Shown: positions 35,259 to 43,550 of the stretch, piece by piece
Layout: each line of letters starts with the position of its first letter
Numbering within the stretch: the first letter of the stretch is position 1
DNA from: Pokkaliibacter sp046614695
GTDB taxonomy: Bacteria > Pseudomonadota > Gammaproteobacteria > Pseudomonadales > Balneatricaceae
Length of the DNA stretch: 45,193 nt
Reading direction: 5' to 3'
Assembly (NCBI RefSeq): GCF_046614695.1
Contig: NZ_JBKKHQ010000002.1
Span: 1-45,193, forward strand
The notes under the pieces: model-generated
Told to the model about the DNA's origin: nothing
Databases searched by the model: none
What the model saw: only the letters and a program-made list of their open reading frames with translations
Made by a program: the position numbers and the translations under genes

Positions 35259-35795
35259 ATGAGCGAGGATGATTTCGACGTATTTCGCAGTGAAATGAAG
35301 GGGGTTCGCCGACTCAACGTCACTCGGCGCGTGGCAACCAAGCCAGTCCGGCAATCATCCGCTGGCTATCGCAGGATTGCCGCGAGTGAAGAAACCGTTC
35401 AGACACCTTCTGACCTGACCGATGCCCACATGGAGCTGGTTGGTTCGGAAACGCCTCTGCTATTCTGCGCCAACGGCGTGCAGATCAATCTCTTCCGCAA
35501 GCTTCGACAAGGCCGCATCCCGTGGGAGGCAGGCCTTGATCTGCACGGAATGAGCATTGAGGATGCACGGGAGGAGCTGCATCGCTTTATTCAGGAAGCA
35601 TTACATTCCGGCATGAAAAGCGTCATCGTCGTTCATGGCAAAGCGGTCAGTGAACTTGGTAAGTACCCGTTGCTGAAATCCCATACCAACGACTGGTTAA
35701 GACAGATTCCGGCAGTACTCGCCTTCAGTAGCGCCCAGCCCAAAGACGGCGGTCATGGTGCAGTCTATGTTCTGCTCAAAAGTCGTTTCCGCTAG
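35259..35795 (+). CDS. Smr-domain protein (SmrB-like)
   Basis: A 178-residue protein with a C-terminal Smr domain: LDLHGMSIEDAREELHRFI, then VVHGKAVSELGKYPLLKSHTNDWL. SmrB of E. coli cleaves mRNA at collided ribosomes, and the N-terminal SEDDFDVFRSEMKGVRRL resembles the ribosome-side helix of that family. In the usual HGKG (GxG) motif the second glycine is Ala here. The ATG at 35259 agrees with homologues as I recall them but lacks a good ribosome site; an in-frame GTG at 35214 is the alternative. It is divergent from prmB. Confidence 0.9.
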   Translation: MSEDDFDVFRSEMKGVRRLNVTRRVATKPVRQSSAGYRRIAASEETVQTPSDLTDAHMELVGSETPLLFCANGVQINLFRKLRQGRIPWEAGLDLHGMSIEDAREELHRFIQEALHSGMKSVIVVHGKAVSELGKYPLLKSHTNDWLRQIPAVLAFSSAQPKDGGHGAVYVLLKSRFR

Positions 35796-35895
35796 ATAAC
35801 ACTGTCTACGGCGTGAAAAGACGGGATTTTCCTTTACCTCACTTTTATAATTCCGTACCTTTAGCGCCTTTTTAAGGCCCAGTCGAGGACCCTGT

Positions 35896-36435
35896 ATGGA
35901 ACAGGCATTCGCTCAGATCATTACGAGCATTGGAGAAGATCTTGGCCGGGATGGCCTGAAAGATACCCCTAAGCGTGCAGCTAAAGCCATGGGCTACCTG
36001 ACGCAGGGCTATCATCAAAAGCTGGAAGAGATCGTCAATAACGCGCTGTTTCCTTCTGAAAACAGCGAGATGGTCATCGTCAAGAATATCGAGCTTTACT
36101 CCCTGTGCGAGCACCACATGCTGCCTTTCATCGGCAAAGCGCATGTTGCCTACATTCCTAAAGGCAAAGTGGTCGGTCTTTCTAAAGTGGCGCGTATTGT
36201 CGATATGTATGCCCGCCGTCTGCAGATTCAGGAAAACCTGACCAAAGAGATTGCCGATGCCATCATGACTGTAACGAATGCTGCAGGCGTTGGTGTGGTG
36301 ATCGAGGCACAGCATATGTGCATGATGATGCGTGGCGTTGAAAAGCAGAATGCTTCAATGACGACGTCAATGATGCTGGGCAATTTCCGCCATGATGAGC
36401 GCACTCGTAACGAATTCCTGTCACTGATTCGATAA
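35896..36435 (+). CDS. folE: GTP cyclohydrolase I
   Basis: Converts GTP to 7,8-dihydroneopterin triphosphate, the entry to folate. The 179-residue protein carries the zinc ligands C71 and H74 in LCEHHMLPF and C142 in QHMCMMMRGV, and the AYIPKGKVVGLSK segment. GAGGA precedes the ATG. It lies 100 bases after the Smr gene and ends in its own terminator. Confidence 0.98.
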   Translation: MEQAFAQIITSIGEDLGRDGLKDTPKRAAKAMGYLTQGYHQKLEEIVNNALFPSENSEMVIVKNIELYSLCEHHMLPFIGKAHVAYIPKGKVVGLSKVARIVDMYARRLQIQENLTKEIADAIMTVTNAAGVGVVIEAQHMCMMMRGVEKQNASMTTSMMLGNFRHDERTRNEFLSLIR

Positions 36436-36460
36436 CGTAATCAGCAGCTTCGAGACAAAG

Positions 36461-36492
36461 AAAAACCGCCTGATCTCCTAGGCGGTTTTTTT
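36461..36492. terminator. Terminator after folE
   Basis: AAAAACCGCCT (36461-36471) pairs with AGGCGGTTTTT (36480-36490), 8-nt loop, T-run to 36492; A-run on the other side allows use by the convergent minus-strand gene. Confidence 0.9.
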
Positions 36493-36541
36493 ATTTATGA
36501 CGATATCGGCTTTGGTGAGGTTTGAAAGTCTCAAGTCACTG

Positions 36542-37420
36542 TCACTGCGATCTGGGATAAATCCAGAGTTCTACATTACTTTCATTGGTGGTCGTAAAGG
36601 GCCCACGTGAAAAGAGTTGAACGGCCGATGGCGCGACCCCCTCCTGAACCAGCAAACGTTTGACCTCAGCAGCTCTGCTCAGTGAACGATCAAGCAAGGT
36701 TTGTGGGTCACCATCTCCACTCAGGCTACTCACCAGCCACATTGATGCTTGTCGATGCTGCTTCACCAGCGCTTCAAAGTCGCCATCAAGCCCCGGCGTT
36801 ACCAGTCGGTCATTATCAGAAAACACCACAGGCACTTCCCGACGGATAACCCCTCCGCTCGCAGCGGTATCGCCTACCAGATCCAAATGCACATAGGCAC
36901 GTCGATTTGGTTTCATTACGGAATAGAGAGCCAGCGTATTAACAGAGGGCTTATCACTTTGACCTTCCGGCCACTGGTACAAAGCGTACTGCTGATCCCT
37001 ATCCTCACCGTAGAGCAAACGCTCTTTAAAAATGTCTGATGCCCAATAGCTACTAGCCCCACAGCTTCGGGACTTACAGACATAACGGGGTTCGTAGCCT
37101 TTCGCCTGTATCTGCTTCTCGAAAAAACTAAACGCCTGATTAGGATCAACACCTTCGGGTAGCTGATAGGTCACGCGCACAAGGTTTCCAGCCACCTGAA
37201 TAGAGCGTTGCGGTTGGGTAACACCGTTTACTTTTATCATGGGGCCGGTAGGTAGCTCATGACGTTCAGTGCTTTGCCTGTCATAGGCCACTATCCAGCT
37301 ATCCTCAAAACGCTGATAACCCTGGGGGTCTAATGCTCCCCTGACATCCTCTGCGGCATGCGCGCTGAAGACGAAAACTGTAGAAAGGACGACAAAGAAA
37401 CGAAACAACCGCTTAAACAT
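36542..37420 (-). CDS. DUF4892-type secreted protein with OmpA-like C-terminal part
   Basis: A 292-residue protein with a signal peptide (MFKRLFRFFVVLSTVFVFSAHA-AED). The body, including FFEKQIQAKGYEPRYVCKSRSCG with a Cys pair, fits DUF4892 as I recall it. The C-terminal ~70 residues (LVSSLSGDGDPQTLLDRSLSRAAEVKRLLVQEGV) resemble a worn OmpA-like peptidoglycan-binding domain in spacing. The ATG at 37420 is chosen by the signal peptide; an in-frame start at 37447 is possible. It is divergent from cheV. Function unknown. Confidence 0.85.
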   Translation of the reverse strand: MFKRLFRFFVVLSTVFVFSAHAAEDVRGALDPQGYQRFEDSWIVAYDRQSTERHELPTGPMIKVNGVTQPQRSIQVAGNLVRVTYQLPEGVDPNQAFSFFEKQIQAKGYEPRYVCKSRSCGASSYWASDIFKERLLYGEDRDQQYALYQWPEGQSDKPSVNTLALYSVMKPNRRAYVHLDLVGDTAASGGVIRREVPVVFSDNDRLVTPGLDGDFEALVKQHRQASMWLVSSLSGDGDPQTLLDRSLSRAAEVKRLLVQEGVAPSAVQLFSRGPFTTTNESNVELWIYPRSQ

Positions 37421-37603
37421 GAATATTCTGCCCGTTTGAACTATCACACTGCACTTGCACAGACTAGACTAAGAATAGTGTATATAACTGGGCGACAATC
37501 TGCGCCAATAGTCGCAGTGTCATAATTGAAACGTCACCTGGCCTTATTTACCCAGGTGCTAATGATTCTGTCACCAGGCGGGATCTTAGGAGCAGGATTT
37601 TCT

Positions 37604-38521
37604 ATGGCTGGCGTACTCGACTCCGTAAACCAGCGCACCCAGCTGGTCGGCAAGAACCGTCTTGAACTCCTTACTTTCCGTCTCAACGGTCCCCAGATCT
37701 ACGGAATTAATGTGTTCAAGGTACGGGAGATTCTGCAAACTCCCAAACTGACCGAGATCCCGGAAAGCCATCCGGTCATTCGTGGTACCGCTTATATTCG
37801 CGGTCGTACTATCCCTGTTATCGACTTGGCTCTGGCCATGGGCAACAGCAAACCGACCGATATGGAAGGCAGCTTTATCGTCATCAGTGAATACAACATG
37901 ACGGTTCAGGGCTTTCTGGTACGTGCTGTAGAGCGCATTATCAATATGAACTGGGAAGACATTCTGCCTCCTCCCAGCGGTCTTGGCAGCCGCCATTACC
38001 TGACATCCATCACACGTTTTGAAAACCGGCTGATTGAAATTCTCGACGTAGAGAAAATTCTTTCGGAAGTGGCTCCTCGCCCTGACGATGTCAGTGAAGC
38101 CATTGTCGAGAAAGTGAAAGAGCAACGTCCGGAAGTCTTCCGGGTACTCATCGTCGATGACTCTTCGGTTGCTCGTAAGCAGATCAAGAAAGCGGTAGAA
38201 GCCATCGGGGCCGAAACAGTGCTTCTGAATGATGGCGCCGCAGCCTATAACCATCTGCTGGAATTGGCCAATCAAGGCACCAAGGTTCCCGAGCATTACT
38301 ACGTACTTATCTCTGACGTAGAAATGCCTGAGATGGACGGTTATACCCTGACAGCGAAAATCCGCTCCAATCCCGATCTCAAAGATCTCTATGTGATGCT
38401 TCACACATCATTGAGTGGAGTCTTTAACCAGTCCATGGTTGAAAAGGTTGGCGCTGATGACTTCCTGGCCAAGTTCCAGCCGGATGTCCTGGCTGAGCGT
38501 GTTCTGGTTCATAAACGCTAA
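37604..38521 (+). CDS. cheV: Chemotaxis protein CheV
   Basis: Coupling protein linking chemoreceptors and CheA. The 305 residues contain a CheW-like domain (from LELLTFRLNGPQIYGINVFKVREIL to about 160) and a receiver domain from VLIVDDSSVARKQI, with the phospho-acceptor D238 in ISDVEMPEMDGY and a Lys in FLAKFQP. The ATG at 37604 (MAGVLDSVNQRTQLVG) is the family start and has an AGGAGCAGGA stretch before it; the longer in-frame start at 37526 is less likely. No other chemotaxis gene is adjacent. Confidence 0.96.
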   Translation: MAGVLDSVNQRTQLVGKNRLELLTFRLNGPQIYGINVFKVREILQTPKLTEIPESHPVIRGTAYIRGRTIPVIDLALAMGNSKPTDMEGSFIVISEYNMTVQGFLVRAVERIINMNWEDILPPPSGLGSRHYLTSITRFENRLIEILDVEKILSEVAPRPDDVSEAIVEKVKEQRPEVFRVLIVDDSSVARKQIKKAVEAIGAETVLLNDGAAAYNHLLELANQGTKVPEHYYVLISDVEMPEMDGYTLTAKIRSNPDLKDLYVMLHTSLSGVFNQSMVEKVGADDFLAKFQPDVLAERVLVHKR

Positions 38522-38532
38522 GCGCAGCAGAC

Positions 38533-38567
38533 GAAAAAAGCCGCGATTAACGTGGCTTTTTTTATTT
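38533..38567. terminator. Terminator after cheV
   Basis: AAAAAAGCCGCG (38534-38545) pairs with CGTGGCTTTTTT (38551-38562) with one G-U pair and a 5-nt loop; T-run to 38563. It also ends the convergent hydrolase gene. Confidence 0.88.
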
Positions 38568-38579
38568 AAGAGATACATC

Positions 38580-39458
38580 CTAGTGTTTTTCCAGGATGTT
38601 ATTAAGCCATTCGGCGCAGGCTAGCGCTTGTTGTTCCAGATGCAGATGATGCCCTCCCTCCAGCTCAGTGACTTGAAGATGTGGGATACAGGCCATGCGC
38701 TCTTCAAGCATAGGCCATCGAGCTTTATTCCCTTGTAAACCCAACATCAGGTGCACTGGCATCGATAGTCGGTTTAGAGCCTGACGAATCTCTGCCTCTG
38801 AAAGTCTTGAGGTAAGTGACCTGAGCCTAGGATCATGGTGCCAAAAGGCCTCGTTCTCAGTCTCGGTTACTCCTCGTTCTGCCAACTTCTTCGCTGCTGC
38901 TCGTTCAAGTGGCCATAGGCCCGCCATTCTTGCTCTAACCGCCAATTCGAAGTTCGCAAAGCGTCGACTGGGCTTCACTTGGTTTTGTTTCTGTGAAGGC
39001 ATCATTCGATTCAATACCGGCGGAGACCATTCTTTAGATACCGGCCCCAGCGACTCAATCAGGCAAAGTGAATGAACCTGATCAGGAAACTGCGCGGCAT
39101 ATAGACTGCTGACACCAGCACCGAGTGAGTGACCGAGAAGCGCAAACTGACTCCATCCCAACTGGCCTATAATCTCGCAGACATCGTCAACGTAATGTCG
39201 TATATCATAGTCTTGGGATGCCGAACGCCAGTCAGAAAAACCATGCCCCGCATGATCAAGTGCGACAATATGCAGATCACGGCGTTTGACTACGAGCGAC
39301 TCGAACATTGGGTCAAAACTGCCCGCATTATCCAACCAGCCATGAAGAGCCAATACGGGCGTTCCGCCGATTTCACCCCACTCTTTTGCCGCCAGCTTAC
39401 GCCCTCCGACAAAGAAGTCTCGATTACTGGCGCTCCCTGAAAGATTCGATTGCACCAT
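38580..39458 (-). CDS. Alpha/beta-hydrolase fold protein
   Basis: A 292-residue alpha/beta hydrolase. The oxyanion loop is LHGWLDNAGSF, the nucleophile elbow LLGHSLGAG, and a late GGHHLHLEQ supplies the catalytic His. It starts in TGATG, where the last base of the sixA stop is the first of its ATG (39458), so the two are coupled; an in-frame start at 39479 lies inside sixA. The substrate is unknown; esterase or lipase activity is likely. Confidence 0.92.
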   Translation of the reverse strand: MVQSNLSGSASNRDFFVGGRKLAAKEWGEIGGTPVLALHGWLDNAGSFDPMFESLVVKRRDLHIVALDHAGHGFSDWRSASQDYDIRHYVDDVCEIIGQLGWSQFALLGHSLGAGVSSLYAAQFPDQVHSLCLIESLGPVSKEWSPPVLNRMMPSQKQNQVKPSRRFANFELAVRARMAGLWPLERAAAKKLAERGVTETENEAFWHHDPRLRSLTSRLSEAEIRQALNRLSMPVHLMLGLQGNKARWPMLEERMACIPHLQVTELEGGHHLHLEQQALACAEWLNNILEKH

Positions 39459-39919
39459 CAAAAAGTATCCGCACTCCATGTCTGCTGAAGCCTGGCGCAG
39501 CCCTGAGCCACAAAGTCCAGCTCAAGGTGCCGCACTTCACTGGTCATAAATGATACCGGGCGGGCATCAAGCAACCAGGCGCATAAATAAGCAACCAGAG
39601 GCATATGGCTGACAAGCATCACACTGCCGCTCTGAGTGTCCAGCCAGTCAATAACGGGTCTTAGAGGATCGTCAGGAGTAATGATTGGTAAGGTCGCGAC
39701 GCTCTCAAGCCCCAGACTCTGACGCACAATTTCAGCAGTCTGCTGTGCCCGAAGATAAGGGCTGGCAACCAAGCGCTCCGGCATTATCGGGGCTTGCGCC
39801 AATCGCTGGGCGACCCTGAGGTTGCTCTCTTTACCCAGCGCAGTTAAAGGACGTTGGCTATCGCTGGCAGCAACCATCTCCGCCTCGCCATGACGCATAA
39901 TAAACAGCGATAGAGCCAT
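39458..39919 (-). CDS. sixA: Phosphohistidine phosphatase SixA
   Basis: Histidine-phosphatase superfamily protein of 153 residues. The catalytic RHG lies at R9-H10-G11 (FIMRHGEAE), a second Arg follows in SPYLRAQQTAEIV, and the late His is in MLVSHMPLVAYL. SixA removes phosphate from phosphohistidine proteins (NPr/ArcB in E. coli). It lies six bases after the DUF4389 gene. Confidence 0.95.
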   Translation of the reverse strand: MALSLFIMRHGEAEMVAASDSQRPLTALGKESNLRVAQRLAQAPIMPERLVASPYLRAQQTAEIVRQSLGLESVATLPIITPDDPLRPVIDWLDTQSGSVMLVSHMPLVAYLCAWLLDARPVSFMTSEVRHLELDFVAQGCARLQQTWSADTF

Positions 39920-39925
39920 AGCTGA

Positions 39926-40231
39926 TCACTCCTGTCCTGATCGATTCCAGGCTTTAAATGGAAATGGCTTTTGCTCTGATTGAAATGTGAGATAACCAAC
40001 ACAATCGCGAACAAAGCCTGAGAAGGCCTTAAGATGTTCGCAAGCACTCATTGCTTCCTCCCCCCGAATCACAACTACGATCCAGAATAACACCGCCAGA
40101 AGAATGACCAGTGAAGCCGCCACTTTAAGAACAAGGGCAAAAATAATCAGATAAAGAGCCCGCAGCCAAATATCTGCGCTCAGCAAACGACCAATAATCG
40201 CTGATAGCCCACTGTTTGAATCATGAGACAT
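39926..40231 (-). CDS. DUF4389-type small membrane protein
   Basis: A 101-residue protein with two hydrophobic stretches (about residues 22-57, LWLRALYLIIFALVLKVAAS and LVILLAVLFWIVVVI) and a soluble tail ending near FKAWNRSGQE. The layout and the FSGFVRDCVGYLTF segment fit DUF4389. It sits between gpsA and sixA, two bases after gpsA; function unknown. Confidence 0.85.
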   Translation of the reverse strand: MSHDSNSGLSAIIGRLLSADIWLRALYLIIFALVLKVAASLVILLAVLFWIVVVIRGEEAMSACEHLKAFSGFVRDCVGYLTFQSEQKPFPFKAWNRSGQE

Positions 40232-40233
40232 CG

Positions 40234-41259
40234 TTATGCTCCTCGTGGCAGAACAAATTCAACATCAGAGCTTTGCTCACCACCCATTAGCGCTTTAATA
40301 ACTTCTTCGACGGAGCGGCCATCAAAGACCACCGCATATAAGCCGTCAACCAATGGCATGTAGACATCCAGCTCTTTTGACCAGTGGTGAAGACACTCAA
40401 GCGTGCCAACACCCTCGGCAACCTCACCTAGCTCTTCAACGATTTTCTCAAGAGAGCCACCCTGACCTAATGCAAAACCCACACGGTAGTTTCGGCTTAA
40501 GGGCGACATACACGTCACCATAAGATCACCCACACCCGCCAGGCCAATAAATGTCAGAGGGTTCGCCCCTAGACGAACAGCAAAGCGACTCATTTCAGCA
40601 AGCGAACGGGTGACCAGCATACTTTTGGTGTTCTCACCCATTCCCAGTGCTGCTGCCATACCGGTCGCTATGGCATAAATGTTTTTTAGCGCCCCGCCAA
40701 GCTCAACTCCATACATGTCGTTATTGGCATAGACCCGGAAGTAACTCCGACGAAGGATCGCCTGAATGATAGAACGCACCTCTGCGTCATCACTGGCAAT
40801 CACCGTTGCGGCTAACTGTCGCTTAGCAATTTCCTTGGCGAGATTAGGGCCACTTAGTACGCCTATCGCCTGAGTGGGCAATTCCTGACGCATCACCTGG
40901 CTCATCAGGCTATTGCTAGTTGCTTCGATCCCCTTCGTGGTACTCACCACCATGGCATCATCTGCGAGGTACGCTTTGACTTGCTTAAGCACCTGCCGGA
41001 AAGCCTTGCTTGGAACAGCCATGATAATGACCTTGGCACCCGACACGGCTTTCTCAAGATCATTGGTCGGCATAACCTCAGGAAGCAAAGGATAGTCAGG
41101 CATATAGCGATGGTTAATTCGCGTGCTGAGAATATCCTGGGCCTGGGCCTCACTTCGCAGCCAAAGCGAAACCTCATAGCCATTTTCAGCAATAATATTG
41201 GCAACAACGGTACCAAAACTGCCGCCACCAATAACTGCAATACCTAAAGATGAAGTCAT
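40234..41259 (-). CDS. gpsA: NAD(P)-dependent glycerol-3-phosphate dehydrogenase
   Basis: Makes sn-glycerol 3-phosphate from dihydroxyacetone phosphate for phospholipids; cytoplasmic. The 341 residues start MTSSLGIAVIGGGSFGTVVANIIAENG, the NAD(P) fold, and contain GPNLAKEIA, the catalytic Lys in GALKNIYAIATGM, and GENTKSMLVTRSLAEM. The ATG at 41259 is the family start; a longer in-frame start at 41358 runs into the control region. First gene of the gpsA-DUF4389-sixA-hydrolase run. Confidence 0.97.
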   Translation of the reverse strand: MTSSLGIAVIGGGSFGTVVANIIAENGYEVSLWLRSEAQAQDILSTRINHRYMPDYPLLPEVMPTNDLEKAVSGAKVIIMAVPSKAFRQVLKQVKAYLADDAMVVSTTKGIEATSNSLMSQVMRQELPTQAIGVLSGPNLAKEIAKRQLAATVIASDDAEVRSIIQAILRRSYFRVYANNDMYGVELGGALKNIYAIATGMAAALGMGENTKSMLVTRSLAEMSRFAVRLGANPLTFIGLAGVGDLMVTCMSPLSRNYRVGFALGQGGSLEKIVEELGEVAEGVGTLECLHHWSKELDVYMPLVDGLYAVVFDGRSVEEVIKALMGGEQSSDVEFVLPRGA

Positions 41260-41410
41260 AGGATGATTTAACCTTTTGTCTCTTAAGGACCGAAGATCGG
41301 GGGAAGACCTGCATAAAAATGCAGAAGAATCAAAACACCGACCCACACCATTACTCAACTGATTGCGTTATTGTGCGTTTATCACGCAAAGGAACCAAGT
41401 ATAAAAGTAA

Positions 41411-41462
41411 TTAAGAGCCCTACCTCGGCTTAATTGACTCAAGAACCCGTCCGGGCTCTTAA
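41411..41462. promoter_or_regulatory. 10-bp perfect inverted repeat in the gpsA-minC intergenic region
   Basis: TTAAGAGCCC (41411-41420) is exactly inverted as GGGCTCTTAA (41453-41462), 32 bases between. The right arm overlaps the -35 of the predicted minC promoter. It may be an operator for minC, for the divergent gpsA, or both. The rest of this 320-base gap (41260-41579) shows only a small TGCGT/ACGCA hairpin at about 41374-41388. Confidence 0.5.
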
Positions 41463-41486
41463 CCCAACGATTTCTCATGCTATGAT
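41459..41486 (+). promoter_or_regulatory. Predicted extended -10 promoter of minCDE
   Basis: TTAACC (41459-41464), 16-bp spacer, TATGAT (41481-41486) with an extended TGC just before it (41478-41480). Start near 41493, giving a leader of about 87 bases to minC. Confidence 0.6.
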
Positions 41487-41579
41487 GTGCGGCAGTTTTT
41501 ATGAACTCACCGTATTTCAGCCTGGCTGGCTCAACTTAAGAATTAGCTCGGAAAATACAAGAAAACAGGCAACCGACAG

Positions 41580-42347
41580 ATGTCCACGCCCGCAGCAGAA
41601 AAAATCGCTTCATGTTTTCGCATGAAAGGAAGCATGTTTACCATCAGCATGATTGAACTGATGCACTATGATGCACAGGACTTTAGCGATCAGCTGGCTG
41701 ACACCGTCAATCAAGCCCCCCGCTTCTTTCACCAAATGCCCGTGGTAATCTCCCTCGAGCAGCTCCCCGACGATCTGGAAATTAACTTTGTTCAATTGGT
41801 AGATATTTGCCGTGAACAAAGTGTTAACCCTGTGGGCATTCGTGGAGGTAGTGAACAGCAGATAGAGCTCGCCCGGCATGCCGGCCTTCCTGTGATGGGT
41901 GCCGCCACGACGCGTCGCTCAAGCGAGAAAAAAGCGGTGGCAGCTGAAGAGACAGCCTCTTCATCCAAGGCTTCAGAGCCCGCTGAAAGCGAAGTTATTA
42001 TCACTCAGCAGACTCGTATCATTGATCGCCCTGTCCGCTCAGGTCAGCAGATTTACGCTCAGAATGGCTCTCTGGTGGTACTTGCTCCAGTCAGCGCTGG
42101 CGCAGAGCTTCTGGCTGACGGCGATATCCACGTATACGGCCCTTTACGTGGCAGGGTACTGGCAGGTATAAACGGCAATACCAAAGCGCGCATTTTTTGT
42201 CACAGCTTGGAAGCAGAACTGCTCTCAATCGCTGGCAATTACAAATTAAGCGAGCATCTTCAGCATCTGGATTTATGGAAGAAAAGTATTCAGGCACGGC
42301 TTGAAGACGAAAATCGCCTACAAATTACAGCGCTCTACACTGCTTGA
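41580..42347 (+). CDS. minC: Septum site-determining protein MinC
   Basis: Inhibitor of FtsZ assembly that blocks polar division. The 255-residue protein has an N-terminal FtsZ-binding domain (from about residue 15, GSMFTISMIELMHY), a variable Ser/Ala/Glu-rich linker (about 115-140) and the C-terminal beta-helix for MinD: RPVRSGQQIYAQNGSLVVLAPVSAGAELLADGDIHVYGPLRGRVLAGINGN. The ATG at 41580 has a weak ribosome site; an in-frame ATG at 41622 (MKGSMF) could also serve. First gene of minCDE, 60 bases before minD. Confidence 0.97.
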   Translation: MSTPAAEKIASCFRMKGSMFTISMIELMHYDAQDFSDQLADTVNQAPRFFHQMPVVISLEQLPDDLEINFVQLVDICREQSVNPVGIRGGSEQQIELARHAGLPVMGAATTRRSSEKKAVAAEETASSSKASEPAESEVIITQQTRIIDRPVRSGQQIYAQNGSLVVLAPVSAGAELLADGDIHVYGPLRGRVLAGINGNTKARIFCHSLEAELLSIAGNYKLSEHLQHLDLWKKSIQARLEDENRLQITALYTA

Positions 42348-42407
42348 GCGCCACGTTAAACGAATATGGCCCCGAGGCCTGCTATCTAAGTAAAGGAATT
42401 TCTCATC

Positions 42408-43217
42408 GTGGCAAAAATTATCGTTGTCACCTCTGGTAAAGGTGGAGTGGGTAAAACCACATCAAGCGCTGCAATTGGTACCGGTCTGGCCATGAAAGGC
42501 CACAAGACTGTTATTGTCGACTTTGACGTAGGTCTTCGTAACCTTGACCTGATCATGAATTGCGAGCGTCGTGTAGTTTATGACTTCGTCAACGTGATCA
42601 ATGGCGAAGCGACTCTGAAGCAGGCGCTGATTAAGGATAAGCGTGTTGAAACGCTTTATATCCTTCCTGCATCCCAAACCCGTGATAAAGACGCACTGAC
42701 TCACGATGGCGTGGAGCGGGTACTAACAGAGCTCTCTGAAAACTTTGACTATATCGTCTGCGACTCCCCGGCCGGTATCGAAAAAGGTGCACTGATGGCA
42801 ATGTATTTTGCCGACGAAGCAGTCGTCGTCAGCAACCCTGAAGTGTCCTCGGTTCGAGATTCAGACCGCATCATTGGTATCATGCACAGTAAATCTCGCC
42901 GCGCAGAGCAAGATCTTGAGCCTATCAAGGAGCATCTGCTACTGACTCGTTATTCACCCGAGCGTGTAGAAGAAGGGGAAATGCTTAGCGTCAGCGACGT
43001 GCAGGAAATTCTGGCAATTCCGCTGATCGGCGTCATTCCAGAGTCAGAAGTTGTACTAAAATGCTCTAACCAGGGTGTTCCAGTAATTATGGAAGCCCAG
43101 AGCGATGCAGGACAAGCGTATGAAGACGCCGTTAGCCGCTTGCTTGGTGAAGAGCGCCCGATGCGATTCCTGACAGTGCAGAAGAAAAGCTTCTTGAAGC
43201 GCATGTTTGGAGGTTAA
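42408..43217 (+). CDS. minD: Septum site-determining protein MinD
   Basis: Membrane ATPase that recruits MinC and oscillates with MinE. The 269-residue protein has the deviant Walker A GKGGVGKTT (Lys11 and Lys16), the VDFDVGLRNLDL box and a C-terminal amphipathic membrane helix (KKSFLKRMFGG). It starts with GTG at 42408, backed by AAGGA upstream; minE follows directly. Confidence 0.98.
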   Translation: MAKIIVVTSGKGGVGKTTSSAAIGTGLAMKGHKTVIVDFDVGLRNLDLIMNCERRVVYDFVNVINGEATLKQALIKDKRVETLYILPASQTRDKDALTHDGVERVLTELSENFDYIVCDSPAGIEKGALMAMYFADEAVVVSNPEVSSVRDSDRIIGIMHSKSRRAEQDLEPIKEHLLLTRYSPERVEEGEMLSVSDVQEILAIPLIGVIPESEVVLKCSNQGVPVIMEAQSDAGQAYEDAVSRLLGEERPMRFLTVQKKSFLKRMFGG

Positions 43218-43218
43218 C

Positions 43219-43473
43219 GTGGCCAGTTTTTTCGATTATTTTCGCAGTCGCAAAAATAGCTCAGCTTCGGTAGCCAAAGAGCGCTTGCAGATAATCGTTG
43301 CTCACGAGCGCAATAAGCGCTCGGAGCCAGACTATCTGCCAGAGCTACAACGAGAGCTGCTTGAGGTGATCAAGAAATATGTTCATATCGCCCAGGATGA
43401 TATCAGCATTCAAATTGATGATACGGACAACTGTTCCGTACTTGAGCTCAATATCACTCTGCCTGAGCGCTAA
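43219..43473 (+). CDS. minE: Cell division topological specificity factor MinE
   Basis: Releases MinD from the membrane and drives Min oscillation. From the GTG at 43219 it has 84 residues: MASFFDYFRSRK membrane-targeting start, ERLQIIVAHERNKR anti-MinCD helix and the C-terminal dimer domain. GGAGG at 43209-43213, inside the end of minD, supports this start, one base after the minD stop; an in-frame start at 43207 would remove that site. Confidence 0.97.
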   Translation: MASFFDYFRSRKNSSASVAKERLQIIVAHERNKRSEPDYLPELQRELLEVIKKYVHIAQDDISIQIDDTDNCSVLELNITLPER

Positions 43474-43487
43474 GTGATGTCGGAAAC

Positions 43488-43535
43488 AGGCTATCTCTAG
43501 TGAAGATTTAAGAGATAGCCTTTCCTTTATTTTTA
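43488..43535 (+). terminator. Terminator after minE
   Basis: AGGCTATCTCT (43488-43498) pairs perfectly with AGAGATAGCCT (43511-43521), 12-nt loop, followed by a T-rich tail (TTTCCTTTATTTTTAT). Confidence 0.85.
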
Positions 43536-43550
43536 TCGCCATTCCCCGTC

